Assembly (NCBI GenBank): GCA_029582265.1
Contig: CM055828.1
Coordinates: forward strand, 806,001-870,000
DNA length: 64,000 nt
Reading direction: 5' to 3'
From: Zoroaster sp. YZ-2022
Taxonomy: Eukaryota > Echinodermata > Asteroidea > Forcipulatida > Zoroasteridae
In this document: positions 31,701 to 42,915 of the stretch, piece after piece
Numbering within the stretch: the stretch's first letter is position 1
How the letters are laid out: each line of letters starts with the position of its first letter
Made by a program: the position numbers and the translations under genes
The notes under the pieces: generated by a model
The model's input: the letters and a program-made list of their open reading frames with translations, nothing else
What the model was told of the DNA's origin: nothing
Databases searched by the model: none

Positions 31701-34700
31701 TCATGGTTGCTCACATTACAAAACCGGTTACTCGCGTCACATAGTTACTCATGTTACCATTTTCATTCCCTCGTATTAAAGTGTTTGTATAATGATAATT
31801 TATCTGTTTTCATATCAGAGATCATGAGTAGGAAGAAAATTCCAGTTGTCAGATTTTGAACCAAAGGAAAAGTTCAACTATAAAAAAAAAATCATGTTTT
31901 TGGTTACTCACGTTACATTACGCTCAAGTGTCTGATATCCTGCTTTCTGAAAACTTTACGTGACTAGATATGCAAAGTTTTTTTTAATATAAATGTTGGT
32001 GCCATATGCATTTAGGAAATCAACATTTCAATGGGCTATCACCTATCAATTAACTAAGAGGACAAATACCAAATCAACACATTTTTTGGAAAGATATTTG
32101 AGTCTGCATATCATTCCACATCAAATGATCATTTCTCAACAGATACAAATAGAAATGAAGAATTTTCACTTGTTCTACAAACTTTGAGGTATAAACAGCT
32201 TCGTGCGTGCACGCAACGCAAAACGTGCGAGCACATAGAGCGAAGCGTTTGTTGGCATGGGGTCGAATTGTAGGTGCTCTCTGGTGCATTCTGGTGCATT
32301 TTAAGAGATTCCAGGAGGTTTTAGAAAACATTTTTAGTCAACATGTTTATTCCAGGAGGTTTTAGAAAAAAAAATTCCAGTCTAATTTATCAGAAAAACT
32401 CAGTGAGCACTATTTGCACAGATCTGTAAACTGACACATGTTTAAAATTAGTCATCAGTTTTATTTAAACCTTATATATATTCCACTGAATATATAAAAT
32501 GAAAGATGAATATAAATCAAATAATGTGTAAGATTTTACTGAGTTACCTTACTTTTGAATGTTTGCTTTTTATATTCCACAGAACTTAGATATACATGTG
32601 TAAAATAAAAGATGAATATAAATAATATTATACATTTGAGGCATTGCATAGAGTATTGATATCGTTTCAGTTTGCAAATTCCTTAATTTTAATGTAAACA
32701 AGTAAATAATAATAATAATAATAATAATGTGTGGATTTATATAGCGCACGTATCCACCAACTAAGTGGTGCTCAAGGCACATTATATTATTATCCCTGCT
32801 CATAAGGCTCATAAGGCTCATAAATCATTCCTGAAACCATCTCAGCTCCCTGGGGAGTATACAGCTCAATTGCTGCCATTTCTAGCGCATATAGAGCAAA
32901 CCAACTCTGCCTTCACAGGTACCCATTTAACCCCTGGGTGGAGAGAAGCAATTATGATTAAGTGTCTTGCTCAAGGACACAAGTGTCACGGCCGTGATTC
33001 GAACCCACATTCTGTTGCTAACACCAGAACTTGAATCCGGTAAGCTAGATATTGTAACTGTTACAACTGCCTTTTTTACTTTAATTTTTATTAACGTTGG
33101 GAGGCCTATTTAATTTGTTTTTAAATGCAACAAAGGATTTATAAGTCAATAACATTTAGATGGGAAACTTAAGAAAATGTGCCCAGTATAACAAAATATT
33201 AATTTAAAAATAATGCAATTTCAATATAAAAACTAGAAATTCAGAGTTTGTGAACAAACTCAAGGTGTTCGGAAGTGACGGTAATTGATGTCCTCATCAA
33301 TTGGGATCATTGTTAAAATGTGACTTAAGATTGTTTTCAAAAGTAAGTTGCCTTACTCATTTCAAAGAAATAGCTTTTCGGTATTGGCTTTTTCAACAGC
33401 CCTTTCCATTCGTACAAAAATGACACTGCAGTATTAAGTTAATACGATCTATGGTTTTAGAAATATTGTAGCGCATCCGTTATTGGCTTAAACGCCCAAC
33501 CACACATCTATAAAATATATTTTATCCTGCAAGAGCTTTAGCCTGTGACACCGCAAACGTCGTGAAGACCGCCAGCTGTTTTCCAGTAGATAACGATCTC
33601 AGTCTCTGCGGTTTGTAAACAATGGGCCCCAGAACCACGAGTGTCTGGTGTGTGTTAAGTCAATGGGATTTTGGCCCAGAAAAGGAATTTTGAAGAAAAA
33701 AAACAAATCAAAACTTTGACCTTCCGCTACGACTGGAAGCAAATGTCAGACGATTTTGACGTTAACTTTTCAAATGTTGCCTAAGCCTTGATCTATCAGA
33801 TCCCAGATTATGAACATCATAGCTTTAGTATATTTTGATATACAGTCGATAGCAAATGGTCATTTTTTAAACTTAAATGGCTTGTAATTTGATACCTGAT
33901 GACGTTACGTAACAACTTCTAGATTCATCTACATGATAAGGTCTTTATATGTGTGAAGTTTCAAGGTTGTGTGAAATTGTTAACTTGCACTTTCGATGTA
34001 GAGAAGAGTTAAGGAGAAGAAGAAGAAGGAGAAGTAAACAAAACAAAAAAAACGGAACAATAACAATAGTTGTTCGGCTTTTCAGCCGAACACCTAAAAA
34101 AAATACATCAATAGCTTCCACCACCATTGGCCGAAATTATGAGTTTATTTGCCGTTGTTGTTTGGGGGCGAGCAAAACAAAGACGGTGGACGCGCTAATT
34201 AGTATACCCTTTTTTGGGTTCGAGGTTTCAGTGTGGTTTCACTGGTGCCCGTCTGTGGAAAAGAAGCGCCTTTCTATCGGGTCTGGCTAAGGGAACCAGT
34301 TTCCTAAGTCCTGCGGTACGGTGTGCATGGCCAGCTGCTGCATGCACGCACGCACGCACGATCATCACAGGTTTTCTGTGATGTGAATACCATGTGCACG
34401 CGCTGTTATGCATGGTGGTCCTTGCGATGATGATACACAGGCCGGATCGACACAGTTAAACCATGGATGAAGGAAAACTTCCTCCATGGTTAAACAAACG
34501 GTGCGTGTTCGGAGTGGGTACACGAAAGCTGGACTATAATTTATGGTTCTCCGGACCACTAAAATTGTGACATGACAACGACCAGACCGTTTTCGCTACA
34601 AAAAAAAGGTGCGTATCAGGTGAAAAAAGTGCGTATCTGCAATTTCGGCAGCGTATCGGCCAAAATCTTTGCGTATCGGGGCCGATACGCTAGCTTGTAC

Positions 34701-37700
34701 GTGGGGAGAACCCTGGAAGGTCATGTTCACTTGATCATGGAATTGCCCTTATGCACAGTACGTATATGCATGGGAATAGTTCTGTTGTGCACAAATACTT
34801 GTCTAAAATGTCCAATCTTGGCTCAAATGTGTTTGTATTTAACATGACACATGTAGCTTGTAACGTTAGTTTAGTAATACACACAGGTTTTTGAAAACAT
34901 GATGAAAAGCAGGCTAAAATATACAATCAACATCCTTCAACCAACCTTATAATTACATCTTGTACAGATGACACTTGTGAAACTATAAATATAACAAATC
35001 CTGCCTAAAATTCTTGGAAAAAACATACGATTTCCAGACACATCGACATTGTTCGTTCATTGCTGTCACACCACACACAGTTCAGTGTAAACATTGACAT
35101 GTGTTAGATACACCGACTGTTCATTGTTGACTGGAACTAATTTTGTCACGCCATGTGATAACAAGGAAACTTTCAATGGTACTTTTGGCAACTATCTTTA
35201 AACAGCCATCAGGAATATGAATGGGCATGCGCAGTTTGACAGGGGCAAGAGGCCAAGTACTTACACATTTTATGGTAAAAATTGTCAATACTAACACTAA
35301 GCTACCTTTTTAGAAAGGCTATCATATTGTTTGGTGATTTATAGATTATTTTTGAACATAAAAGGCATATTAGAATTAGTAGGCAGTTTCATGAAAATTT
35401 GAAGTTGCTTCAATGCTTTTAAATGTCATCACTGGATAGAGCAAAAAATTAGAAAGAAAATGAGGGGTCAATGGTCATGATAGGTTAAGCCTATGCAAAG
35501 TTACGAATTTTTGTTGATTTAAATATTTGGTCATTTTAAAGGCCAGTTTCATTTGAAAAGTTGTGACCGAATTTGCCTGCAATGTATCCTTGTACTAACA
35601 AAGTGTCTATATATAGCATGTCCCCCTTTTATAAAAAAAAAATTCACATTGAATACCAAAATCCACCCATGCGTGACTGACACCCCGATTCAGCGAGTCA
35701 AATCGCCGATAGCAGTGATTTAATTTTTTTTTTTTTTTAATTTGCCGTCGGGTCATTTTGCGCAAGTTGCACTGTTTTTGCGCAAACGTTACAGTTGGCA
35801 TCGACTGACCAATGGGAATAGATCAATTACAATTGTAGGAGGAGTTTATTGAGATGGAAGAGTGATATCAGATGAAGCTGGGATTCCAAATAATGACAGA
35901 ATGGTGACAAAAACAGCAATTGTCCATTTTATTTCAATAGATTATCACCTGGTGAAACATGTCTGCCACAAAAATAACAATAAAAATGGTAAAGTTTGTG
36001 ACATGTTCAATTCAAAATCAATTCTATTTAAATGTCTTTTCAAAAATTTCAAAAAGTAACAAATTGTAAGTAAACCAAAAGAGATTAATATTTAATATTA
36101 AATAACATTTGAACATATATTACATAGTTGAATGCAAAGCAAGACATTAAGAAATATAGAACAAAACATGGTAATTGAAAGCATGGAAATAAATTTCAAA
36201 GTCCAAGGACTTATAAAACACTCTTTTTGAACACCCCCCCCCCCCCCCAGCTGAAGCAAAACACGTTTGAGAAAATTCCTACTTAAGCGTGCAGTATATA
36301 TTACTAGGAAATACCAGCAACATGTAGTGTAGGTTACTAGGAGGTACCAGTTGGTAAAATAGATCTTTCAACACATTACCTCATAGTATCAATCATTCTT
36401 CAATTTTTGTTTTTGCTAGGTTATGCAAGCATTGTCAATTACGGCGGCATCAGGATTGGAGGCATCTCTGGTATTTTCAAGCAACGAGATTTCAGGAAAG
36501 GGCACTATGAAATTCCTCCATACACTCAAGACACAATAAGATCTGCCTATCACACCAGAGGGCTGGAAGTCTTCAGACTCAAACAGGTGAGAGGCTAAAA
36601 ACGTTTGATTATCACTAATTTTGTAAATTTGTGCCTAAGTCAGTTAAGAAAATCTGATTGGTCAAACCATGATCACGTGCTGGTGTATTAATAATATGTA
36701 AAGTCCCTGATAATAACCATCCAGCAAGTATGCACATTGACTACCCGCTGTTATTGGGATTATTAACATCACATTAGTGTCATATGTAAAGTCCCTGATA
36801 ATAACCATCCAGCAAGTATGCACATTGACTACCCGCTGTTATTGGGATTATTAACATCACATTAGTGTCACACTGATCATCACAGGCTAAGACAGTGTAG
36901 ACAATCTGGATGGTTGAGAATTGATCTTGATTCAAAGAGACAAAAGCATATTCGTACAAATCGTTTTATATCATAACCAATGCTACACCTCCTCCTAGAT
37001 CACTAGAAAAAAGTAAAACCTTCAAAATGTAACCTCAAGTTTCTGCCTGAATACTTTTATGACAAGAGACATCTTAACTGTTTCTATCCAAAGATCACAC
37101 AACCAATTGATATCATGATGTCACATGATTGGCCAAGAGGAATTTATCACTATGGTAACAAAGAAAAGCTCCTCAGGGAAAAGACATTTTTTAAAGATGA
37201 GGTGGACAGCAACACACTGGGTAAGAAGAATGTAAAAATAAATTATCTCAATTCAATGTGCCACAACTTTGGCAGCACAGTGTACATGGGATCAAAACAA
37301 TGTTAGTTAGTTGGTCTTCAGCCAAAAAACAGTGTGGAAGCATGCAAAAGAAATGTATCGTAGAGGGCACTTCCTTATGTGAAATCATTTATACAGTGAT
37401 AAAAGAAAGAATGATTATGTAATTAAAAGGAATAGCTAGCCTGTTACATACACATATAAATCAAAAATGTTGTTTCACAAAACAAAAATACTTCCCAAAA
37501 TGATTAGTAAGTTTTGTTGGATTTAACTTGTTACATGATTCCCAATTTATTTTGTTTTATTTGTTGAGGTTCACGTATTGGGGGAAAATAATTCATTGTG
37601 TTTGGAAAAAAATTAATATAAAATCTTTAAGTATGGAAATTCAGAATAAAGATGTAAAAATTATGCAATCGGTTTGAAAGCCAAGAAAACATCACGTTTG

Positions 37701-40700
37701 GATTTTCACCCGGATATTTAAAGGGAAGCTACCTCATTGGTAATGTTTATAACACTAGGAGCATGCTTACTCTCTTTGAATCAGGATATACATTAAACAA
37801 CCAACCTGTGAAAGGTTTAGCTCATAAAATTGTTTTGGGTTCTTTTCTTTTTTTGACAATACCAAAGGTATACACTACATTCAATCAATGTTTTTTATTT
37901 TATTATTTTATAATTAATTATTTATGAATTATTTTATTAATTTCATTTTATTAATTATTTTATTAATTTTTTTTGCAGGTTCTCCATGTCATGAGGAATT
38001 ACTGTATCACCTGAAACCTGCATACTGGTTTTCAGCTCATCTACATGTCAAATTTGCTGCAGTAGTTTCACATGGGGTTGGTATATGTCCATACAACATT
38101 TATGACCAACTGTCAAAAGATTATCAGTGTAACACAATTACTACACATATGGACATAGTTACAGTGTAACATGGAACCTATTTGGAATTGGGGGAAGGTG
38201 TTAGGCGAATATTCAAGATCATGGGCTATAAGTCTAGATGTATGTCCCATGGATATCAACCCCAATATTCAGAATATAACAACTTGACATTGACATTATC
38301 AGTCGCCAACATTGGAGTGACAGACTGAAAAAATTGTCGCAAAATTACAACATTTGTCGCAAGTTGAGCCGAGTTGACTTTTCAAGCTTCATCTACATGA
38401 AGTATGACACAAATGAACACAAAAATATGACATTGTTCAGGATGTGACCACTGTCAATCTACAGTTTATGTAAAATGTTTTTACTTAAGAGAAATTTGCA
38501 AAAATATTTCCTGCATCGTTACTTTTATTAAAGTGGGATGAAACCAGTGCACACAGGATTAAGGAACATTTCTCTTTTTATGCATTAAGTGGTAGTTGAA
38601 ATTGCTGACATTCATTGAAAAAGATTCAACACCAGGGACTTTTAATCAAAGTTGTCCTCCAACAATTAGCAGTACATAGACAGAAAGTCCTACACACAAG
38701 TGTTATGCATTAGCATCATGTACATGTAGGTAGCACATATATATATATGCATCATAGATATACTCATTGTGATCACGTGTTCCTAAATATTACAGGCTGA
38801 GAATGGAGGTGAAACAGCAACCAAATTCCTGGCACTGGACAAGTGTCTGCCACGTAGGGATTTTCTTCAGGTGTGTATGGTTTGTTTATTTATTTAAATA
38901 GCCAGAGATCAATCCAGTGTTCTATATAATATGCATAGTCTTGGTTCAAAACTGTGTTTGTATGTTTTTGATACACTATCCGACGGCACTACACAAACGC
39001 TACAATCATGAACCACTATCAAACACAGTCTTGGGAATTTTGTTTAATCTCCCCCCAGAAACAGGGGGAAACCACTACGCATGCGTCAATTTGAAATGCT
39101 AGCGCGGTCCACATTTTTGGTGCAAATGCGCATAAGCAACAACGGACTGCCATGAAGTGGTCGATCAGTGAACATGGCAGTCTGTTGTTGTTTATGTGCG
39201 TGCTCAACAAAAATGCGGGCCGCGCTAGCATTTCAAATTGACGCATGCGTAGTGGTTTCCCCTCGTTTTGAGACTGTTTGATAGCGGTTCATGATTGTAG
39301 CGTTCGTGTAGCGCCATCGGATCGTGTATCAAAAACATACAAACACAGTTTTGAACCAAGACTATATAATGCATAACACGGGGTCAAGTGGTGACAGACT
39401 TAAAGATACATATTTTGTGTGAATACTTATTTCTCTGTCATCTTTCGATTTTGTAAAATTCAATACATTACTCTTTTTGTAGAAGAAAAACCGATTGGAA
39501 ACAAAATTGTGGGTTACAAAGTAAAACACAGAATATGTATCTTTAAGATTATAGGTGCAGAGTTTCAAACTAAGTCCACCTATGTATCTGAAGTATGACA
39601 GAGCTGAAAGTCTTACTTTATAAGCGACCCAGAGTGCAATGTATTTGGAATATCTAACTATATTGCACTAATGTAAGAGCATAGTCTGTATTCAGGACCT
39701 CTTTTCCTGTGCAGTGTGCACATCCATTGGCATCATCAAATATTGGATAAATATATGCATAATGGACAATAAATAAGGACACACATGGCCAAAAGTGAAC
39801 TTTTAATAACAGAAACCTAATATAAAGCTGGCTTTTCAATATAGCCACAAACATAATTATCATTTTTATTTTGTTTTACTTCACAATTCTAAAATAAAAT
39901 GACGGTTTAATTTGTTATTGTAGGTGGTGGATATACCACATAAGACAGATGCACCCTGGGATTTGACCTATGACACAGAGTGGCTCGCTATACTGCAATC
40001 AACAAAGCTTCTCTTGACAACAAATGACAGAATTGTTCACATGCCTACTGAGCAATATAACAACAGGTTAGTGCAAGACCTTTGCTGTTCTTGATTCATC
40101 ATTTAAAATGTAGAAGTCATTCCACTTTAATTAGAAAACTGAAGACACAATAAACTGTTTAAAAGAGACAAAATCTGGTATGTTTCTTAGTATCCATTCC
40201 GAGTTGTAAGGTTCAATATTCTTGTATTTCCGCTGTTTTAAATAATAGCATTTTGAAAATGTTAACATAAAAATCACATACATCTAAATGTCTTTAGATA
40301 CTTGAAGTTTCTTTCCAACCCTCACACAATTCCCTCAAAGGAAATAGATAATGCATTCAGTTAATTTAAGCAGTCTGTACAGCACTGGTGTGTGTATTTA
40401 TACATAATGAATGTTTCAGTAAGTGCATCTGTGCATCAAGCTTTGTACCTAATCTAATAAGTGCATAAAAGAAACTGTCCCCAACGGTTTGTTCTTAGAA
40501 CAAATGTTACATTTACTGGACTGTAAAGAGTAAGTGTTTGAAATACAATGTTTGCAGCATGGGAAGTCACAGTCATGTATTTTGTCCTTTTAGCCAAAAC
40601 TAATAAGAACCATAGTACATCTTAAACTATTGAAGATGCTTGAGTTGGTCTCTTTCTTATTGTAGATGGGATTACAGTGCCTCCCTTGAGGAGCTATCAG

Positions 40701-41512
40701 CAATGCGAGAAATCTTCCAGGAAGATTTGAAGATTCCCCATAATTTCACCCAGACAGTGCAAGTACATAACCCAGCCAAACCTGTAAGGAACCCAAACCA
40801 ACCCCAGCCAAATTTGAATCCACAGACAACTCAGTTCTGTTCAAAAATGTCTATTACTGACCCATTCTCAGCAATCATGCAGAGTAGTGGTCTGAGTATC
40901 CTATCAACACCTTCTCCACTTAAGAGTTTAAGTAAGAGGAATGTAACAATGGACAATGACGAGGAAAGCACCATTTTCGATTCGTTTACTGTCCCCTTTG
41001 ACACATCTGTGGAAGAAGGAAGTGAAGATGGCGATACTGACATTGCAAACTCCTCCTCCAGTAACCCTGCTGAAATCAGTTTAGATGATAACAACAAGTG
41101 TAATGAGGATGAAGTTCTTAAGACGAGTGTAATAGATCGTTTGATAAATCGTCCTCTTTTAATTGACATACCTGCTTCTGAGAGACTTCTGGAAACAAGC
41201 CATGGGGAGACACTAAGCGATAAACATTTCCTGAGCACTAGCATACTCAGTAGCACACCTCTGAAGGAGCCACTGAGTGAAACCACTGCATCTGCAATGG
41301 AGACCCCATTTGTTAGAGGAGGAAAGATGAAGAGAAGGAATTTGGACATATACTCATCTCAAGAAGAGGAGGAATCTGCAGGAGAGGAATCAAGACAAGA
41401 CAGATTGTCATCAACAGGAGAATCGAGTAGTACAGAGTCAGGATCATCAGGTAGTAAGAAATTGAAAAGGCGGAACCAAGCAATGTATACCTCAAATGAA
41501 GACACTGAATAA
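25666..41512 (+). CDS. DBR1: Lariat debranching enzyme, nine coding exons, complete
   Basis: DBR1 hydrolyses the 2'-5' bond of excised intron lariats so that they can be degraded; it acts in the nucleus. Coding exons: 25666-25747, 27318-27432, 27940-28064, 36420-36586, 37094-37220, 37979-38076, 38796-38870, 39924-40066 and 40666-41512. They total 1779 nt (592 residues, against 544 in human), and every junction keeps frame with GT-AG ends. Metallophosphoesterase motifs: GCCHGE (7-12), [11 protein letters not shown] (36-46), GGNHEA (82-87), SHDWP (173-177) and [10 protein letters not shown] (224-233). The DBR1-specific C-terminal domain [11 protein letters not shown] and NPQTTQFC lies in exon 9, followed by a Ser/Asp/Glu-rich tail with basic KRRN patches. 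Intron 3 is 8.4 kb and carries several transposons. ATG 25666 is chosen because [13 protein letters not shown] aligns with the family N-terminus. Confidence 0.96.
26185..27008. mobile_element. TTAA-flanked MITE in DBR1 intron 1
   Basis: TTAA at 26185-26188 and 27005-27008; ends CCCTAACC and GGTTAGGG. The interior has several CCTGAATCC(G/A)CCAAAATCC blocks in both orientations, and a direct repeat of about 110 bp (TTTTGATGGATTCTATGCAGC...) at 26764 and 26858. The ends resemble the piggyBac-like MITEs at 20066 and 28992. Confidence 0.75.
27318..27432 (+). CDS. DBR1: DBR1 exon 2
   Basis: Residues 28-65, [18 protein letters not shown] and [13 protein letters not shown]. The acceptor is TTTAACAG and the donor AAGTAAAC. 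Confidence 0.95.
27940..28064 (+). CDS. DBR1: DBR1 exon 3
   Basis: Residues 66-107, [21 protein letters not shown] and [13 protein letters not shown]. The GNHE motif supplies catalytic Asn84 and His85. The donor is GTAAGT. Confidence 0.96.
28992..29327. mobile_element. TTAA-flanked MITE in DBR1 intron 3
   Basis: TTAA at 28992-28995 and 29324-29327 enclose TCCTCCTAG and CTAGGAGGG. The interior is three or four diverged repeats of ACCATTTGAAACCATTCG with AACACACCAA(A/G)GTGTAGTGTATCCACC. The 85-residue frame through it is a repeat artefact. Confidence 0.78.
29530..29625 (-). mobile_element. tRNA-Leu-derived SINE head fragment
   Basis: Minus-strand reading gives GTGTCATGGCCAAGC, GGACTCAAGTTCTGG (anticodon-arm region with CAA) and a degraded box B. 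It matches the heads of the SINEs at 32706-33048 and 62887-63243, but body and tail are missing. Confidence 0.65.
30185..31917 (+). repeat. Dispersed 16-bp motif GGTTACTCACGTTACA (8 copies)
   Basis: Exact copies at 30185, 30363, 30527 and 31902; variants at 30543 (GTTGCTCACATTACA), 31705, 31726 and 31743. The motif is a direct repeat of GTTAC separated by four bases. Spacing is irregular (about 160-1150 bp), so it is not a tandem array. It lies in DBR1 intron 3. Confidence 0.8.
32706..33048 (-). mobile_element. tRNA-Leu-derived SINE, full-length-like
   Basis: On the minus strand it starts with a tRNA head containing GGACTCAAGTTCTGG-like and GGTTCGAATC box B sequence. A conserved body follows (GTCCTTGAGCAAGACACTTAA, CACCCAGGGGTTAAATGGGTACC), ending in GTGCGCTATATAAATCCACAC and (ATT)n. 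The tail resembles the 3' end of the LINE at 18161-19190, the usual sign of the LINE that mobilises a SINE. It lies within DBR1 intron 3. Confidence 0.85.
33232..34098 (+). mobile_element. Helentron/Helitron-like non-autonomous element, diverged copy
   Basis: Begins ACTAGAAATT, then a small hairpin (GAGTTTGTGAACAAACTC) and AGGTGTTCGG (33263-33272). Ends with a GAAGAA-rich tract, a hairpin TTCGGCTTTTCAGCCGAA, then CACCTAA. The subterminal AGGTGTTCGG and CCGAACACCT are inverse to each other. The same architecture appears in the 52230-55716 array. Assignment to rolling-circle elements is inference from the 3' hairpin plus CTAA end. Confidence 0.6.
36420..36586 (+). CDS. DBR1: DBR1 exon 4
   Basis: Residues 108-163, [28 protein letters not shown] and LEVFRLKQ. 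The acceptor is TTTTGCTAG after the 8.4-kb intron; the donor is GTGAGA. Confidence 0.96.
36695..36870 (+). repeat. Tandem duplication in DBR1 intron 4
   Basis: Two adjacent, essentially identical copies of about 87 bp starting ATATGTAAAGTCCCTGATAA and ending CACATTAGTGTCA. A recent local duplication with no coding content. Confidence 0.88.
37094..37220 (+). CDS. DBR1: DBR1 exon 5
   Basis: Residues 164-205, [21 protein letters not shown] and [12 protein letters not shown]. It contains metal-binding His174. The donor is GTAAGA. Confidence 0.96.
37979..38076 (+). CDS. DBR1: DBR1 exon 6
   Basis: Residues 206-238, [21 protein letters not shown] with the last metal ligands His226 and His228. Phase fixes the donor as GGG|GTTGGT, which is weak. 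A stronger-looking GTATAT four bases further on would create a stop with exon 7, so the exact end is uncertain. Confidence 0.88.
38796..38870 (+). CDS. DBR1: DBR1 exon 7
   Basis: Residues 239-263, [17 protein letters not shown], a strongly conserved DBR1 block. The acceptor is ATTACAG and the donor GTGTGT. Confidence 0.95.
38938..39362. mobile_element. Fold-back MITE in DBR1 intron 7
   Basis: GTCTTGGTTCAAAACTGTG at the left pairs with CACAGTTTTGAACCAAGAC at the right. Pairing extends over about 190 bases per arm, including ACTACGCATGCGTCAATTTG and GCTAGCGCGG. The seven-base ATGCATA flanks both sides, a possible target duplication. Confidence 0.82.
39400..39546. mobile_element. Short TTAA-bounded MITE in DBR1 intron 7
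   Basis: TTAA-AGATACATATT at the left and AATATGTATCT-TTAA at the right, with GTGT/ACAC continuing the pairing. It lies about 40 bp downstream of the previous MITE. Confidence 0.6.
39924..40066 (+). CDS. DBR1: DBR1 exon 8
   Basis: Residues 264-310, [22 protein letters not shown] and the following helical segment, joining the phosphoesterase core to the C-terminal domain. Confidence 0.95.
40666..41512 (+). CDS. DBR1: DBR1 exon 9 (terminal coding exon)
   Basis: Residues 311-592: DBR1 C-terminal domain, then a Ser/Thr/Glu/Asp-rich tail ([29 protein letters not shown]) with basic motifs [14 protein letters not shown] and [13 protein letters not shown], possible nuclear-localisation signals. The two basic motifs resemble each other. 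Stop TAA at 41510-41512. Confidence 0.95.
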
Positions 41513-41980
41513 AATTTGGGAAGTATAGAACTAACTGCTGTATAGACAATTATGTGACATTTGAATGCAAATGCTGCCATGATGGACTCGTAACAGAGTA
41601 TATTAAATGATACATCCGCATCCATGTGAATTTGTAAGAATTAAATTTATTAAACTGAGTTTATAGGAAGAATCAGTGAAGCACTTTTGCATAGAAAAAA
41701 TATAATTGCTGGGCACAGTTATATGAATCCAACATGGCTTCCCTGTATGATGCAACAGAGAGAAGGTAAATGAATGAAAATTTGTTTTCCCTAACATTTG
41801 TTGTTTTGGACAGTTTATTAACATTTTGCATTCAAGAAAAGGACGATATTTTGTCAAAACAATAATTGTTAGCCAATATAATGATTTTGTCTGTTAACAA
41901 TTCAAAGTCACAATTTTGTGATACTCACTTCACACACATCTAGAGCCATAACCTAGGAATATGACATAATTCAGTACATT

Positions 41981-41986
41981 AATAAA
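41981..41986 (+). terminator. Candidate DBR1 polyadenylation signal
   Basis: AATAAA about 470 bases after the stop codon. ATTAAA variants occur closer (about 41600-41650), so the real site is uncertain. The region 41513-42810 is otherwise AT-rich 3' UTR or intergenic DNA. Confidence 0.3.
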
Positions 41987-42813
41987 GAAAAGATAAGGTG
42001 ATGCATGTGATGAGAAAATAATGTACATTTACAAGAGACTCATTTACAAATCATAACTTTCATGTTATTGTTGTATCATACAATTATGTTGTTAAATGAT
42101 ACATGTGTAATTGTAAAAAAAAAAATTAAAAAAAAGTGTATATAATTTGTAACTACCAACCATCAGCTTATGTTGTGATAAAAAAAAACCATTAGTTTAC
42201 AAATGTCAAAAAGTAAGTAAATTTTTTAACCAATTTTTTTTAAAGTACTTGTACTTTTTAAACTATCATTGATAAGGTTACAATTATGTCCAACAATAGA
42301 GCCAATTTGTTAAATTTGTAATTTTTTATTGGTTGAGTTAGATATTGAAATATTTTGATATAATTATTAAAGGTCTACCAGATGGAATTCCCGGATTTTA
42401 TTAACATGGGCAGGTCGTTTTGCCAAAAAGCAAAAATGTTGCTCGTGTGTTAATTTGACAGGAAGTGCACTTTTTAATATATTTTATTCTGTTTTCAATG
42501 TTTAGTATTTTTGAACATAACGATAACTGGCCAATTGTTGCAAGCCTGATTAGATTACAAAAGACCATTATTTTCTTTGAAAGAGGCTTAACACAAATTA
42601 TTGGCCTGACTCTGTTACTACACACGTTCTGCTAATCATCATTAAATATTCCTATATCTGTATGTTTTTTTTGGTGATGTTTCACCTGTCTTAAAGTCCT
42701 GTTTAAATTTTAGGCCAGGGCAAATTGGCTTGTACTCGTAGGCCTAATCATTGGCAAACCGGTGGTGGGAGGGGAAGGTACACGTACATTTACATTTACC
42801 TTTTTTTGGGAAA

Positions 42814-42915
42814 ACGGGTACATTTCTATTTTGAGGTATAGCGGACACAACGCTTTTCAGAGACGGGTACATTTCTATTTTGAGGTATAGCGGACACAAC
42901 GCTTTTCAGAGACGG
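42814..42915 (+). repeat. 51-bp tandem duplication
   Basis: Two copies of ACGGGTACATTTCTATTTTG...AACGCTTTTCAGAG side by side, differing at one or two bases. Intergenic. Confidence 0.85.

Noticed and set aside
33949..34290. 113-residue frame with an Arg-rich tract
   Set aside because: The Arg run is a translated GAAGAA tract at the 3' end of a transposon.
36407..36598. Stand-alone small proteins at DBR1 exon positions (also at 25612, 37115 and 37924)
   Set aside because: These are DBR1 exons read through into introns, not separate genes.
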